From NCBI RefSeq assembly GCF_004349265.1, contig NZ_SMFL01000005.1, forward strand, positions 434,301 through 498,300: DNA of 64,000 bases, read 5' to 3'. The notes beneath the pieces are model-generated. The model saw nothing but the letters and a program-made list of their open reading frames with translations. It was not told the origin of the DNA and did not search any database. This DNA is from Dyadobacter psychrotolerans. GTDB taxonomy: Bacteria; Bacteroidota; Bacteroidia; Cytophagales; Spirosomataceae. The first letter of the stretch is position 1, and every line of letters starts with the position of its first letter. A program made the position numbers and the translations under genes. This document shows positions 26,223 through 34,708 of the stretch, one piece after another.

Positions 26223-26474
26223 TTAATAATCCTGGCTTTTTATTCCCTCAAAAAACAGCTCGGCTGCCTGCCAGGAATAAACCGGATCATAAACAAGTCC
26301 ATAATTTTCTCTTAAGGATAAATTCATTCTTTCAAATGCCCAAATGTTGGCTTCGACGAAATCTCTTGGTTTCGTCCATTTTTCGTATTTCAATTTATTT
26401 TTAGCCATGTGGATCATACTATGGATGATGTGCACTTGGGCCTTATAGACTTTCTTGGGTTTTGTTGGTATCAT
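26223..26474 (-). CDS. Hypothetical protein
   Basis: The 83-residue protein is basic at the N-terminus (MIPTKPKKVYK) and has several Trp, Tyr and Phe residues. No signal peptide or membrane helix is seen and no family is recognised. It starts 12 bases after the stop of the 26487 gene, so the two form a small operon. Confidence 0.55.
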   Translation of the reverse strand: MIPTKPKKVYKAQVHIIHSMIHMAKNKLKYEKWTKPRDFVEANIWAFERMNLSLRENYGLVYDPVYSWQAAELFFEGIKSQDY

Positions 26475-26486
26475 GGCTTATCTATT

Positions 26487-26909
26487 TTAAATCACATTTC
26501 CAATACCTGCAAACCCAATATAATCCGAGTTAATAAAATCGATGATGGCGTCGATCTGGGCTCCATCCATGTTCCTTTGTTTTGTCCGCAGATTTAAAAG
26601 GGTTTGTGTCTGATCAGCTGCAAGGGTAAGTGCGTGTTGGCTAAAAAGGGATTCTGTGTGCGTATCAAGCAGCTGGAGTTCGATTTTTAACGGAATTTGC
26701 TGTGACCAGAAAGGCAAGACACTAAAATCAAGCGGGATAACAAGGGGCTGTGAGGGCTGTTGATACCTAAAGGTCAGTATAGGAATATCGCAAAGCGAAT
26801 TTAATTCAAAATGCACTTTGGAAAGTGTGTAGGCCAGATTTTGATCTTCCGACTGAAAAACCTGGATGGTAACTACGGTTTCACCCGGCATTATTTTAAT
26901 TGTTTCCAT
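26487..26909 (-). CDS. Hypothetical beta-rich protein
   Basis: The 140-residue protein starts METIKIMPGETVVTIQVF (an ATG 24 bases upstream is possible). It alternates hydrophobic residues as in a beta sandwich and ends with a helix (AQIDAIIDFINSDY). No motif identifies it. It is the first gene of the pair with 26223-26474. Its promoter lies near the 33-base palindrome at 26993-27025. Confidence 0.5.
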   Translation of the reverse strand: METIKIMPGETVVTIQVFQSEDQNLAYTLSKVHFELNSLCDIPILTFRYQQPSQPLVIPLDFSVLPFWSQQIPLKIELQLLDTHTESLFSQHALTLAADQTQTLLNLRTKQRNMDGAQIDAIIDFINSDYIGFAGIGNVI

Positions 26910-26992
26910 ATTTAGCACGTTGGAAATAAGCATTTTCCTTTGACTTAGATTCGGTATAATCTCTCCGGATCTCTAAAAGATTGTTCTTTTTT

Positions 26993-27025
26993 CATTATAT
27001 TGATATTATTAATATCAATATAATG
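26993..27025. repeat. 33-base AT-rich near-perfect palindrome (operator candidate)
   Basis: CATTATATTGATATT (26993-27007) and AATATCAATATAATG (27011-27025) are exact inverted copies with ATT between them. It lies about 85 bases upstream of the minus-strand gene starting at 26909 and more than 500 bases before the DUF932 gene. It may be a dimeric repressor operator, or an origin or cruciform element. Confidence 0.7.
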
Positions 27026-27556
27026 ATACAAATAATACCAATATTAAGGAGAGATTTTTTCAATGTCAAGTTTTATTTCGTTTCGTTCGTATTTTTTAAT
27101 CAGGACCTGCCTTGGCGGGGCCAACTGCTAAAAATTTCTGCTGTCCGTCCCTGCAATACATTTGCTAAAATTTAAAATAAGCTAAATTAAGATTTGTCAG
27201 GCTGTTGCTAATCAAAATAGTGCAAAGCCAGAAAAGCCCGAAAGGTGGCTGAAATGTTTTTCCCCAAATAACAAGTCAAAAAGAATAGCGAAACTAGCGT
27301 CCCGATTATTTAAGACTTTATAAGAAGGCCAAAAGCGTTCGGCATAATGACGGCCATGATAGATGCTGGCTGCACGCCGTCAACCCCAAAGGTACTTATT
27401 CCGCTTCCTTTTGGCTTAGAGGCGGGCCGCTTACCGTGGGCTTTCTTTTTTTCTTGTTTTTTCTTTGGGGAAAACAATGTTGTTTTTTGATTAAGGCAGA
27501 CACGAGGGAAAGAGAAAATGAAATTATTTTTTTCATCCATTCTAATCTTAAACACT
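27026..27556. other. Long leader/intergenic region before DUF932
   Basis: No gene is clearly supported. A minus-strand open frame of 81 codons (27310-27555) overlaps the start of the DUF932 gene; it is Lys/Pro-rich in its middle (KKKQEKKKAHGKRPASKPKG) and might be conserved non-coding sequence rather than protein. The region is a candidate regulatory leader. Confidence 0.4.
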
Positions 27557-28624
27557 ATGTCTCACAACATTCATTTTAACGAGAACACAGGAAACCACAG
27601 TTTTTTTTCAGTGACAGAAAAAGCCTGGCATGGACTGGGGCAAATTGTGCAACAGGTGCCTACAAGCGGGGAGGCCATCGGATTGGCTGGCCTTGACTAC
27701 CAGGTCGTTAAAATACCTGTTAAAACTGCTCCTTTTGATCTTCGTATTGAGGATATCGGTGTAGGAGTCTCCGTGCAAGAAATGGTAATTCCTAATTATT
27801 TTGCAACAGTCAGAACAGACTCGATGAAGCCGCTTGGTATTGTAGGTAAGGATTATCATATCGTTCAAAACAAGGAAGCTTTTTCTTTTTTTGATTCAGT
27901 TGCTCAGAAGCATCAGGTATCTTATGAAACAGCCGGAGCGCTTGGGCGAGGGGAGCGGATTTTTATAACGGCCAAACTTCCCGGTCACATCCGGGTAGGG
28001 GATGATGATCTTATCGAAAAGTATATTTTTCTTACCAATTCGCATGACGGTTCAGGTAGTATCACGGCCGCTTTCACGCCGGTTCGCATCGTTTGCCAAA
28101 ATACACTAAATGCGGCTTTGGGGAATCTTGCAGGTGCCGTCAGGATCCGCCACACAGCCAATGCTAAAGAAAGACTTCAGCAGGCACATAAAATCATGGG
28201 TCTTGCTGAAAAGATCACCCAGCAGAAAGAAGCACTTTTTAACAACTGGGCCAAAGTCCGTATCACAGATAAGCAGTTAAAAAGACTCATCGAAATGGCT
28301 ATGGCTTCAAGCCGCGAGACGCTGGGCAATGTGCTGGATGGAAAAACAGATCTTTTATCTTCTCAGTATCTTAATACAGTAGAAGACGTTTACCAGTACG
28401 CGCTTGGACATCCTTCACAAAACCTGGCTACCACAGCCGGAACCGTTTTTGGTGCCTATAATGCTGTCACAGGTTATTTTCAAAACAGAAGAAAATACGA
28501 TAATGATGAGGCGAAGGTAAAATCCGTACTTTTTGGCGGGACAGCGCAGCTTAGGGGACAAAGGGCTTTTGAGCTTTGTGAAGGGTTTTCGCTGAATGGA
28601 AACGGGATATTTCAACTGAACTAG
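27557..28624 (+). CDS. DUF932 domain protein
   Basis: The 355-residue protein starts MSHNIHFNENTGNHSFFSVTEKAWHGLGQIV, the typical opening of phage/plasmid-related DUF932 (TIGR03299) proteins, which continue with a long conserved domain and IRHTANAKERLQQAHKIMGLAEK. An upstream ATG at 27518 would add a hydrophobic stretch that is not part of the family, so 27557 is chosen. DUF932 proteins are common on mobile elements; their function is unsettled. It ends just before a very stable GC hairpin. Confidence 0.85.
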   Translation: MSHNIHFNENTGNHSFFSVTEKAWHGLGQIVQQVPTSGEAIGLAGLDYQVVKIPVKTAPFDLRIEDIGVGVSVQEMVIPNYFATVRTDSMKPLGIVGKDYHIVQNKEAFSFFDSVAQKHQVSYETAGALGRGERIFITAKLPGHIRVGDDDLIEKYIFLTNSHDGSGSITAAFTPVRIVCQNTLNAALGNLAGAVRIRHTANAKERLQQAHKIMGLAEKITQQKEALFNNWAKVRITDKQLKRLIEMAMASSRETLGNVLDGKTDLLSSQYLNTVEDVYQYALGHPSQNLATTAGTVFGAYNAVTGYFQNRRKYDNDEAKVKSVLFGGTAQLRGQRAFELCEGFSLNGNGIFQLN

Positions 28625-28630
28625 TCGAAT

Positions 28631-28652
28631 CGGGGAGGGGGAGCCCTCCCCG
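28631..28652 (+). terminator. Strong GC hairpin after DUF932
   Basis: CGGGGAGGG (28631-28639) pairs with CCCTCCCCG (28644-28652) around GGAG. It starts 6 bases past the stop codon. There is no long T-run, so it may stabilise or pause rather than classically terminate. Confidence 0.7.
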
Positions 28653-29326
28653 AAAACATTACTGTAATTAACCCTTATTCCAGGCTACCCAACTCCAGAA
28701 GGGCGCAGATACTCTGCAAGCTTTTTCCGTCTCAGATCCCGGAAGTGCTCGGATTTATAGCTCCATCGCACTGATGCGCTCTTAGAGAATCCGGCTGGTT
28801 TCAAATCGCAGCATGATGAGCGTCTTTTTAGATTTCGCTATTTGATGGCTACAGGGCTCGTTACACAGCCCAGCTTTTGACCTGTTACGCAATTGAAATA
28901 AGACCGGCGCACGAGCGGTTTGCCTCCGTGGTCAGGCTACTATTTACGGTGTAGGATTTGCCCAGCAGGTAAAATACTGCAACCTTCTCACCAATCAAAA
29001 TGAATCAGATACTCGCTCCGGCAGTTGCCGGAGCCAACATAAAACTTTTTTAATACGATACTTCTAGGAAATCCTTCAAACAGTGATCTGCTTTGCGGTC
29101 TGCTACTTTTTCTTGGTTTCGCGTTTCGTTTGTGGGTATCCCAAAGGCGCTTCGACAGAAAAAACGATTTTGGAAGTCAGCAGTTCAAAAGTTATTTCCA
29201 CGCTGTGTTAATTCTTTTCATAGAGCGCGTTTTAATGCTTATCAGCCTTGCCATGATCCTGGGTTCCGTGCTCTGGTTTCTTTACAACTGAGCTAAAATA
29301 TGCCCGATTTGTCTTTTAGAACTGGT
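28653..29326. other. Gene-poor region with a GC hairpin
   Basis: I find no convincing gene in these 670 bases; the longest plus-strand frame (29093-29296) is Phe/Arg-rich without family features. A perfect hairpin GCTCCGGCA/TGCCGGAGC lies at 29015-29034, followed by a T-rich stretch. It may end an unannotated RNA transcribed from upstream. Confidence 0.45.
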
Positions 29327-29698
29327 CTATATATTCATTTCAAGTCTTTGCACAGCCTCTAAAAAACGGCTCGTGGTTACCGGAACCAGCAAATAATCAT
29401 TCACGCGTTTATCGCGGACCGTTCTCGTTTCGAGTGCTGATGTCAGAATGATGTAATGATCGTGGGTGCTGAAATGATCCAGCATCTCAAGCCCCGTCAT
29501 ATAAGGCATTGTTACGTTAAGAAAAATGACACCGGGTTTGAGCCTCTCGACTAGTTTTAAGCCTTCCACGGCGTTAAATGCTCGCCCGACCAGCGTTAGC
29601 TGCGAGTAGCTGGCTATGTGAAAGGAAAGGGCCTTATGTGCAGGGCTTTCATCATCGATGATCACGCAGGTATATGATTTTTGTCGATTTGCTGCCAT
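29327..29698 (-). CDS. Receiver-only response-regulator homologue with mutated phospho-site
   Basis: The 123-residue protein (start MAANRQKSYTCVIIDDESPA; an upstream ATG at 29755 adds 19 residues) is a lone CheY-like receiver. It resembles the receiver of the LytTR regulator at 56562-57350 (both read IVDDE/IIDDE-x-PAH-x-x-L). The acidic pocket Asp15/Asp16 is kept. The phospho-acceptor Asp is replaced by Asn61 (VIFLNVTMP) and the conserved Lys by Val105 (LLVPV). There is no DNA-binding domain. It may act phosphorylation-independently, as a decoy or partner protein. It is upstream of the conjugation-control genes. Confidence 0.8.
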   Translation of the reverse strand: MAANRQKSYTCVIIDDESPAHKALSFHIASYSQLTLVGRAFNAVEGLKLVERLKPGVIFLNVTMPYMTGLEMLDHFSTHDHYIILTSALETRTVRDKRVNDYLLVPVTTSRFLEAVQRLEMNI

Positions 29699-29805
29699 AA
29701 CCGCTTGTTTTAATGTTGAGACAATAAAAATAAAAAACTCACATTGTAAAGTCAATGAATGGTTACATTAATTGCAGTGTTATTCTGCAATTGGTTATTA
29801 CTGAT

Positions 29806-30423
29806 TTAATCGTTTGCCGGGCGAACACTGCCAAGACTATCCAGGAAATTTTCGCTGTGATACATCAGATTATCGTAAATATCCACTTTTAAGAGCTTTC
29901 CGCTAACAAGGCTGCTGACAATAAAATTGTTACGGTGAAAATAGCCGAAACCGTAAAACTGGCGAAAATCAACCCGGCCCGGACTATGTCCGGGCTGCCT
30001 TGGGTAAGATCTGCTGACGGTTTGAAAGCTCAAAGTTTCAAACCCGCAGCTTTGCCCGTAAGCTTCAAGAAGCTGCCAGCCGTATTTGTTTTCAAGCACC
30101 GGCATGAGTGCTGCCAGCTCCGGCCAGTTGGGAAGGTAAAGATCAAGACCTTTGCCCTGTCTGTAGGGCCGCAGCCACTTGACAAAATCGTAGAGTTCTG
30201 CGTGCTTGTAACATAAAGCTAAAAGCTGCTTCCACTGACTTCGCAGCTCTTTGTCAAGACCATGTGGGAAGGCCTCGCGCTCGGTGTTGTAATCGTAGCT
30301 GTACCAGGTCTGGATTTTGACTTGCCCTTGCAGCGCTGGATCCAACCAGCTCAGCTTAAATTTAAAAAGTGATTTATTCGGATCGGGCGCAAGTGCCCGT
30401 GCGTTTATCGGTTTTCTGATCAT
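29806..30423 (-). CDS. Hypothetical protein
   Basis: The 205-residue soluble protein is rich in Trp, Tyr and Phe (WYSYDYNTEREAFPHG; FRQFYGFGYFHRNNF). No signal peptide, membrane helix or known motif is seen. It lies between the pseudo-receiver and the winged-helix genes, on the same strand. Similar unknown genes are common in Bacteroidota conjugative elements, but I cannot name a family. Confidence 0.55.
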   Translation of the reverse strand: MIRKPINARALAPDPNKSLFKFKLSWLDPALQGQVKIQTWYSYDYNTEREAFPHGLDKELRSQWKQLLALCYKHAELYDFVKWLRPYRQGKGLDLYLPNWPELAALMPVLENKYGWQLLEAYGQSCGFETLSFQTVSRSYPRQPGHSPGRVDFRQFYGFGYFHRNNFIVSSLVSGKLLKVDIYDNLMYHSENFLDSLGSVRPAND

Positions 30424-30672
30424 TTTGCAGCACTTTTAATCGGATAATAATAAAATAAAATCCTTTTCAATCGATTCATAGCTCAATCGATCAATTGAAA
30501 CTCAATTGAAAGTCATCAGAACAATTTCAAAGAATTTTGGACACAACCGCCCGTCTCACCAGAACACCTGGTCAGTAACGGTATACTTATATGTTATGGA
30601 AAGCTGGCCTCTAACTTTTGCAAGCGCTTGCAGAAGTATATAGGTTTTTTTGCGCTATTTAGCAGTGAAGCG

Positions 30673-30951
30673 TCAAGGGATAATAAAAACTTTACTCGCC
30701 TGCTTGGGGTGATAAGAAGGATGGTAATGAATGTAGCCAAAGCGTACCAGGTCTGTCATGTACTTATGGTAGGTAGGAATGCTTTTGATGCGGGCAATAG
30801 GCATGAGAATCTTTCTTGAAATCGTAATGGGGTTCACGCCCTGGTTCTGGCGCAGCAGATGCAGAAGCGCCAGGTAAGTTCCGATATGCCATACACTGAC
30901 CCTTTTATCAAGAAGGATCCGGGTTTGAAATTGTACGATGCTGTTTTCCAT
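30673..30951 (-). CDS. Small winged-helix-like protein (paralogue 1)
   Basis: The 92-residue protein has the pattern HIGTYLALLHLL-(helix)-PTYHKYMTDLVRFGYIHYHPSYHPKQASKVFII, a helix-turn-helix followed by a beta wing. It is clearly related to the protein at 31286-31609, which reads HISIYMALVYYG then STYYRCMHDLHAFGYLQYMPVFKRNKPSQVLLL. Both are probably DNA-binding regulators of excision or transfer. They flank an excisionase-like gene. Confidence 0.65.
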   Translation of the reverse strand: MENSIVQFQTRILLDKRVSVWHIGTYLALLHLLRQNQGVNPITISRKILMPIARIKSIPTYHKYMTDLVRFGYIHYHPSYHPKQASKVFIIP

Positions 30952-30959
30952 GACAAGGT

Positions 30960-31229
30960 CTAGTTTTGGTTTTTACCTGATTTTAATAGGGCGTCGATAT
31001 CCGATTGCAGATAATAAAATGAGCCGCCGATTTTGGTATGTTTGAGCGTGCCGTTTACCCGGAGCGTCTGCAGGGTGCCTGGCGAAATGCTTAGCATCTC
31101 TCTGACCTGGGCGCTTTTTAGCCACTCGGCTTTTTTGCTGGTTTGGCCGGCGAAATGTTGTTTGATATCTTCGAGCAGCTGCACGCGCAGCTGTCGAAGA
31201 TCTTCTTTAGTGATCAGTTCTATTTCCAT
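30960..31229 (-). CDS. Excisionase-like helix-turn-helix protein
   Basis: The 89-residue protein has a C-terminal MerR/HTH_17-type domain, WLKSAQVREMLSISPGTLQTLRVNGTLKHTKIGGSFYYLQSD (recognition helix plus wing), the usual Bacteroidota excisionase/Xis2d-type fold. The N-terminal part is a coiled coil. It ends 9 bases before the next gene, so the three small DNA-binding genes are one operon. A role in ICE excision or tra regulation is inferred from CTnDOT Xis proteins. Confidence 0.75.
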   Translation of the reverse strand: MEIELITKEDLRQLRVQLLEDIKQHFAGQTSKKAEWLKSAQVREMLSISPGTLQTLRVNGTLKHTKIGGSFYYLQSDIDALLKSGKNQN

Positions 31230-31285
31230 TTTATTTAAAGATTTTATGTAGGTACGTGATGCGTTTCAGCGCAACGACTACCATT

Positions 31286-31609
31286 TTAGATGGTTGAAAG
31301 AATGGATTCTGTTGAATTATTATGCCTTTCCAAAAGCAGAACCTGGCTGGGCTTGTTGCGTTTAAAAACGGGCATATACTGCAAATAACCAAAGGCATGC
31401 AAATCATGCATGCAGCGGTAATAGGTGCTGCGGCTTGAAATCTTGCAGATATCGATAATCTGCTGGCTGTAAACATGGATTGTAGAAGCTGCTGGCTGGT
31501 CTTTGCCATAATAAACCAGCGCCATATAAATACTGATATGGGTTGTGTTGATGCAGGGGTCTTTACGGATCGCATCGAAAAACCGGCTGACAAGATTTAA
31601 AGTTTCCAT
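31286..31609 (-). CDS. Small winged-helix-like protein (paralogue 2)
   Basis: The protein of about 107 residues starts METLNLVSRFFDAIRK (an ATG 27 bases upstream is also possible). It is a homologue of the protein at 30673-30951, with helix-turn-helix and wing as described there. Its C-terminal tail after LLLERHNNSTES is unique. Confidence 0.65.
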   Translation of the reverse strand: METLNLVSRFFDAIRKDPCINTTHISIYMALVYYGKDQPAASTIHVYSQQIIDICKISSRSTYYRCMHDLHAFGYLQYMPVFKRNKPSQVLLLERHNNSTESILSTI

Positions 31610-31676
31610 GATTGTTTTGTTTGACCTTGATTGCATAGCAGGGAAGAAGGCTCACAGGCTTCTTCCCTTTCTTAAA

Positions 31677-32495
31677 TTAACTCACAGACATTCCTTTACT
31701 TTGGCTTGTCTTTTTACCCTTAGAAGGACTATTTTCGGAAGATTCGACCTGCTGGCCGGCTGCTTGTTTTTGATCATCCTTTTTAATGGATTGATCCTGC
31801 TTAGTGCTCTGCTGCTGGTTTTCTGATTTCTGTTGCGTGTTGGAGATCCTTTTCATGTTCTCATCGTAAATAGTGACCGATTTAAACTGCGGAGCGGCTT
31901 GAATAAAATGCTTTTTTTCTACGCCATCCTTCTCAAAACTCACCACCTGTCGGTTTCCTTTTTGCAGCGATTCTACTAGCCGATTTTTGTCAAATTCTAC
32001 GCCAAGCTCTTTGATAGGGTGCTTTTCAAGCGCTTTTTCCAGCTCAAAGCCGTATTTCTGGTGAAATTGCTTGATCTTAAAATTTCCGTTGTTCTCTGTC
32101 TGCTTGAAATCCATCTGCAGCCAGGCGTTATAAACCTGACCTTCTTTGTTGGTCAGATCTTTGTTTACCGCACGCCCGTCCATCAAATTATACGCTTCTT
32201 TAAGCGTGATATTCCCGCCTTGCTTATTGACATAGAAGGTCTGTTTGAGCGCTTCTTTCTGGTTTTCTTTTTTTAGCTCGGCATCATAGCTGTTTAGAAA
32301 ATATAGGTCGCTCTGTGTTGAGCGCTTAAAGTGCAGCTCGGAACTGACCTGGTCTTTTCCAAAACTGGTCTGGTGCTGCAAAGTGAACTCTGGCGCCTGC
32401 TTTTGAAGGTTTGCCTTCAGATCATTTTCCAGGGACTCTCCAAAGCCGGAGTATTTGACCTGGTCTTTTAGGAACTCAAAATTCTTCTGATTCAT
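31677..32495 (-). CDS. Conserved hypothetical protein of Bacteroidota conjugative elements
   Basis: The 272-residue protein starts MNQKNFEFLKDQVKYSGFGE, which I recognise as a common but unnamed family next to tra genes. The N-terminal about 200 residues look like a folded alpha/beta domain. The last 55 residues are Gln/Lys/Ser-rich and disordered (QQKSENQQQSTKQDQSIKKD). It lies 24 bases after TraN and is probably in the same operon. Function unknown; regulation or DNA handling are possible. Confidence 0.65.
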   Translation of the reverse strand: MNQKNFEFLKDQVKYSGFGESLENDLKANLQKQAPEFTLQHQTSFGKDQVSSELHFKRSTQSDLYFLNSYDAELKKENQKEALKQTFYVNKQGGNITLKEAYNLMDGRAVNKDLTNKEGQVYNAWLQMDFKQTENNGNFKIKQFHQKYGFELEKALEKHPIKELGVEFDKNRLVESLQKGNRQVVSFEKDGVEKKHFIQAAPQFKSVTIYDENMKRISNTQQKSENQQQSTKQDQSIKKDDQKQAAGQQVESSENSPSKGKKTSQSKGMSVS

Positions 32496-32519
32496 AGTCT
32501 TCTGATTTTAAGTGAATAA

Positions 32520-33365
32520 TTAAAGAGAATTTGCTTTTAGAAGGGTCTTGTTTCGGATCTCAAAACGCGGGTGCCGGCCGCCGTTTTGCTCGCTGCACTG
32601 GATTTGGAGTTTTTTAGCGGCGTCCAGTGTCATTTTAGAAACCGCATAAACTTTCACCATTGCGCTGCCCGGCTCAATGCGGGCAGAATCATTGTAAACC
32701 TGCACAGGCTGGATTTCAAGCTGCTGGACTGCGCCGCGTTTGGCCTTTTTACTGTCGCTGACAAAGAACCGGATGCTTTCGATGTCGTAGGGGATAGCTG
32801 ATTTATTAATGAGCCGAAGTTGGTAGTACATGATATTACCTTCAATGTAAATACCCAGCAGCTGCATTTTGACCAGGTAGGATTTATCGGAAATGCCGTG
32901 CAGGGTCCGGGGGAGCGCGCTGATTTTCTCAGCATTTTGCTGAATCTGCGCCTGGTTGTAGTCTCCCTTTAAGATAGCACTCTGACCGTTCTCATTAGTT
33001 TCCTTAGAAAACCCGATGTTTAACTGCAAGGGCTCTGGGCTGTAATCCACTGTAAAGCTATAAAGCTTGCCATCGCGGGTAACCACCGTCAGATTAGACT
33101 GCTCAAAAGCAGCACTTGCTGCCTTGAGTTGTAAAATATTGCTTAGTCCTTTTGCCTTCTGTGCCAGGATCCAGCGGCTCCCCTTATCGACACTGACAAT
33201 ATCATAGGGAAAAATAATGTTGGTCGTTTTCTGCGTCGTTATTTCAAGCGGATACGGGCTGACCGAGTAAAGCTCAGTTTTTTGCGCACTAGCTGCAAGG
33301 TTGATGATTAGAAGCAGCAGCACGGAAGCGGCCAGGATTTGCAATATGTATTTAAAAAAAATCAT
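32520..33365 (-). CDS. traN: Conjugative transfer protein TraN
   Basis: The 281-residue protein has a signal peptide (about 1-27, ending AASAQ) and a beta-rich body with the opening TELYSVSPYPLEITTQKTTNIIFPYDIVSVDKGS that defines TraN (DUF4138). It belongs to the VirB9-like outer-membrane/periplasmic core of the Bacteroidetes T4SS. It lies after traM in the operon. It is the last structural tra gene in the window. Confidence 0.9.
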   Translation of the reverse strand: MIFFKYILQILAASVLLLLIINLAASAQKTELYSVSPYPLEITTQKTTNIIFPYDIVSVDKGSRWILAQKAKGLSNILQLKAASAAFEQSNLTVVTRDGKLYSFTVDYSPEPLQLNIGFSKETNENGQSAILKGDYNQAQIQQNAEKISALPRTLHGISDKSYLVKMQLLGIYIEGNIMYYQLRLINKSAIPYDIESIRFFVSDSKKAKRGAVQQLEIQPVQVYNDSARIEPGSAMVKVYAVSKMTLDAAKKLQIQCSEQNGGRHPRFEIRNKTLLKANSL

Positions 33366-33401
33366 GGTAGAAAAGTGTTAAAGTGAAAACTATTTGCAGG
33401 C

Positions 33402-34703
33402 TTATCGGGACACGATTCCCTGATCATTTTTATCATAGAGCAGCACCTTGTAACCTTCCCGAATTGAGACCTGCTGTAATTTGGCTTTTCGGCTCAGAAG
33501 CGTTTTACTGGCCTGTATCGCGGCATCTGCCGCCTGGGCGCCCAGCGAATTATCGAGCGAGCCTACACTGATGCCGCTAGAAGCCTGGGAAGCTGACTGC
33601 TTGGCGACATCGCGGGTGATCGCCCCCGGAATATAAATCCCCGGCTGTCCATCCAGGTCATAAACGATCAGGTTTACCGTGAAAATGGCATTTTGATGCC
33701 GCACCGACTGAATCTGGATATTGAGCCGCTCACCGCTCAGGCTGGCACTGCCAAAAAGAAAACTGCCTTTGGGCACCAGCTGACCCTGGATGAAAATATC
33801 GGTGCTGAGTTTAAGTTTGACCGTCGAGCCTGAGACAAGTTTTGGATTCTGGTCAATGACTGCTTCGATTGCTTTTTGCTGCGCGCTACTGACAGGCTCG
33901 TCCAATGAGTAAAAGCCGTTTTGTGCCAGAGCCACTGAATTCGTGATCATCGAATCGCCTGGATTCGAAGCTTGCAGCAGACTGGCATCGGGTAGTTGCT
34001 GTGTCAGTGAAACGTTGCTGACCTTTGGACTCAGGCTGTCCGCTGGGTTATTTTTCTTGGCAAGTTCAGGATTCTGGATTTGGATAATCTTATCCAGCAT
34101 GCCGGAAAGCGCTGCCAGTTCAGGGTCACTTGTAGACTCTTGTGAATCCTGAGTAGTGGCCTGGGCAAGGATTGTTTGCAGCTGCTTTTCAAGCTCGGCA
34201 TGTGCCGCGTCGGTTTGCAGCTGCTTAGTTTTTTCTGTGTTTTTAAACGAAGGTTCAGAGGCGGTATTCAGCGCAGCGTTAAGCGCTTCAAGTTTTTTAT
34301 AGACCTGCCCTGGTTTAGGGTCTGATCCTGTTTTTTGTCTTGCTGCACTTCTACGGGCTGGCGTTTCTGGCACCAGTGAAACACCTTCTGCAAATGCCGG
34401 GGTGGGTGCTAAGCTATCCTGAAAATAGGGATCCTTTTTTAAAAGCTGCGCGCGCTTGGCTGAATCCTGGGCAGCCTTTTCATAGTAGCTGAGCTTGTTG
34501 ATCAGTTTGTCCTGGTTAATGATTGCATCGGGCAGGGCAGTGTTCAAACCCTGTTTTTCTGCCAGCGCAGGCCCCTTGTTTTTGTTGATTTTGGCGACGA
34601 TCACCCCGTAAAAAACGGTGATGAAGGGAAGCAGCACAAGCGGCAAAAAACTGTAAAAACGCCGCTGTTTTAAAAACTGCTCTGAATGCGGTTGATGTAA
34701 CAT
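33402..34703 (-). CDS. traM: Conjugative transfer protein TraM
   Basis: The protein is about 433 residues when started at MLHQPHSEQFLKQRRFYSF (34703). The ATG 54 bases upstream would overlap the preceding gene. One membrane helix (about 15-35, FLPLVLLPFITVFYGVIVA) anchors a large periplasmic part with a low-complexity linker (about 90-220). The C-terminal domain (IDQNPKLVSGSTVKLKLSTDI... SLSGERLNIQIQSVR) is the conserved TraM domain, VirB10-like. It forms the T4SS channel together with TraN. Confidence 0.9.
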   Translation of the reverse strand: MLHQPHSEQFLKQRRFYSFLPLVLLPFITVFYGVIVAKINKNKGPALAEKQGLNTALPDAIINQDKLINKLSYYEKAAQDSAKRAQLLKKDPYFQDSLAPTPAFAEGVSLVPETPARRSAARQKTGSDPKPGQVYKKLEALNAALNTASEPSFKNTEKTKQLQTDAAHAELEKQLQTILAQATTQDSQESTSDPELAALSGMLDKIIQIQNPELAKKNNPADSLSPKVSNVSLTQQLPDASLLQASNPGDSMITNSVALAQNGFYSLDEPVSSAQQKAIEAVIDQNPKLVSGSTVKLKLSTDIFIQGQLVPKGSFLFGSASLSGERLNIQIQSVRHQNAIFTVNLIVYDLDGQPGIYIPGAITRDVAKQSASQASSGISVGSLDNSLGAQAADAAIQASKTLLSRKAKLQQVSIREGYKVLLYDKNDQGIVSR

Positions 34704-34708
34704 GATTG

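Noticed and set aside
29093..29296. Plus-strand 67-codon frame in the region after DUF932
   Set aside because: Its composition (Phe, Arg, Cys mix), lack of promoter or ribosome site and absence of any family feature suggest chance.
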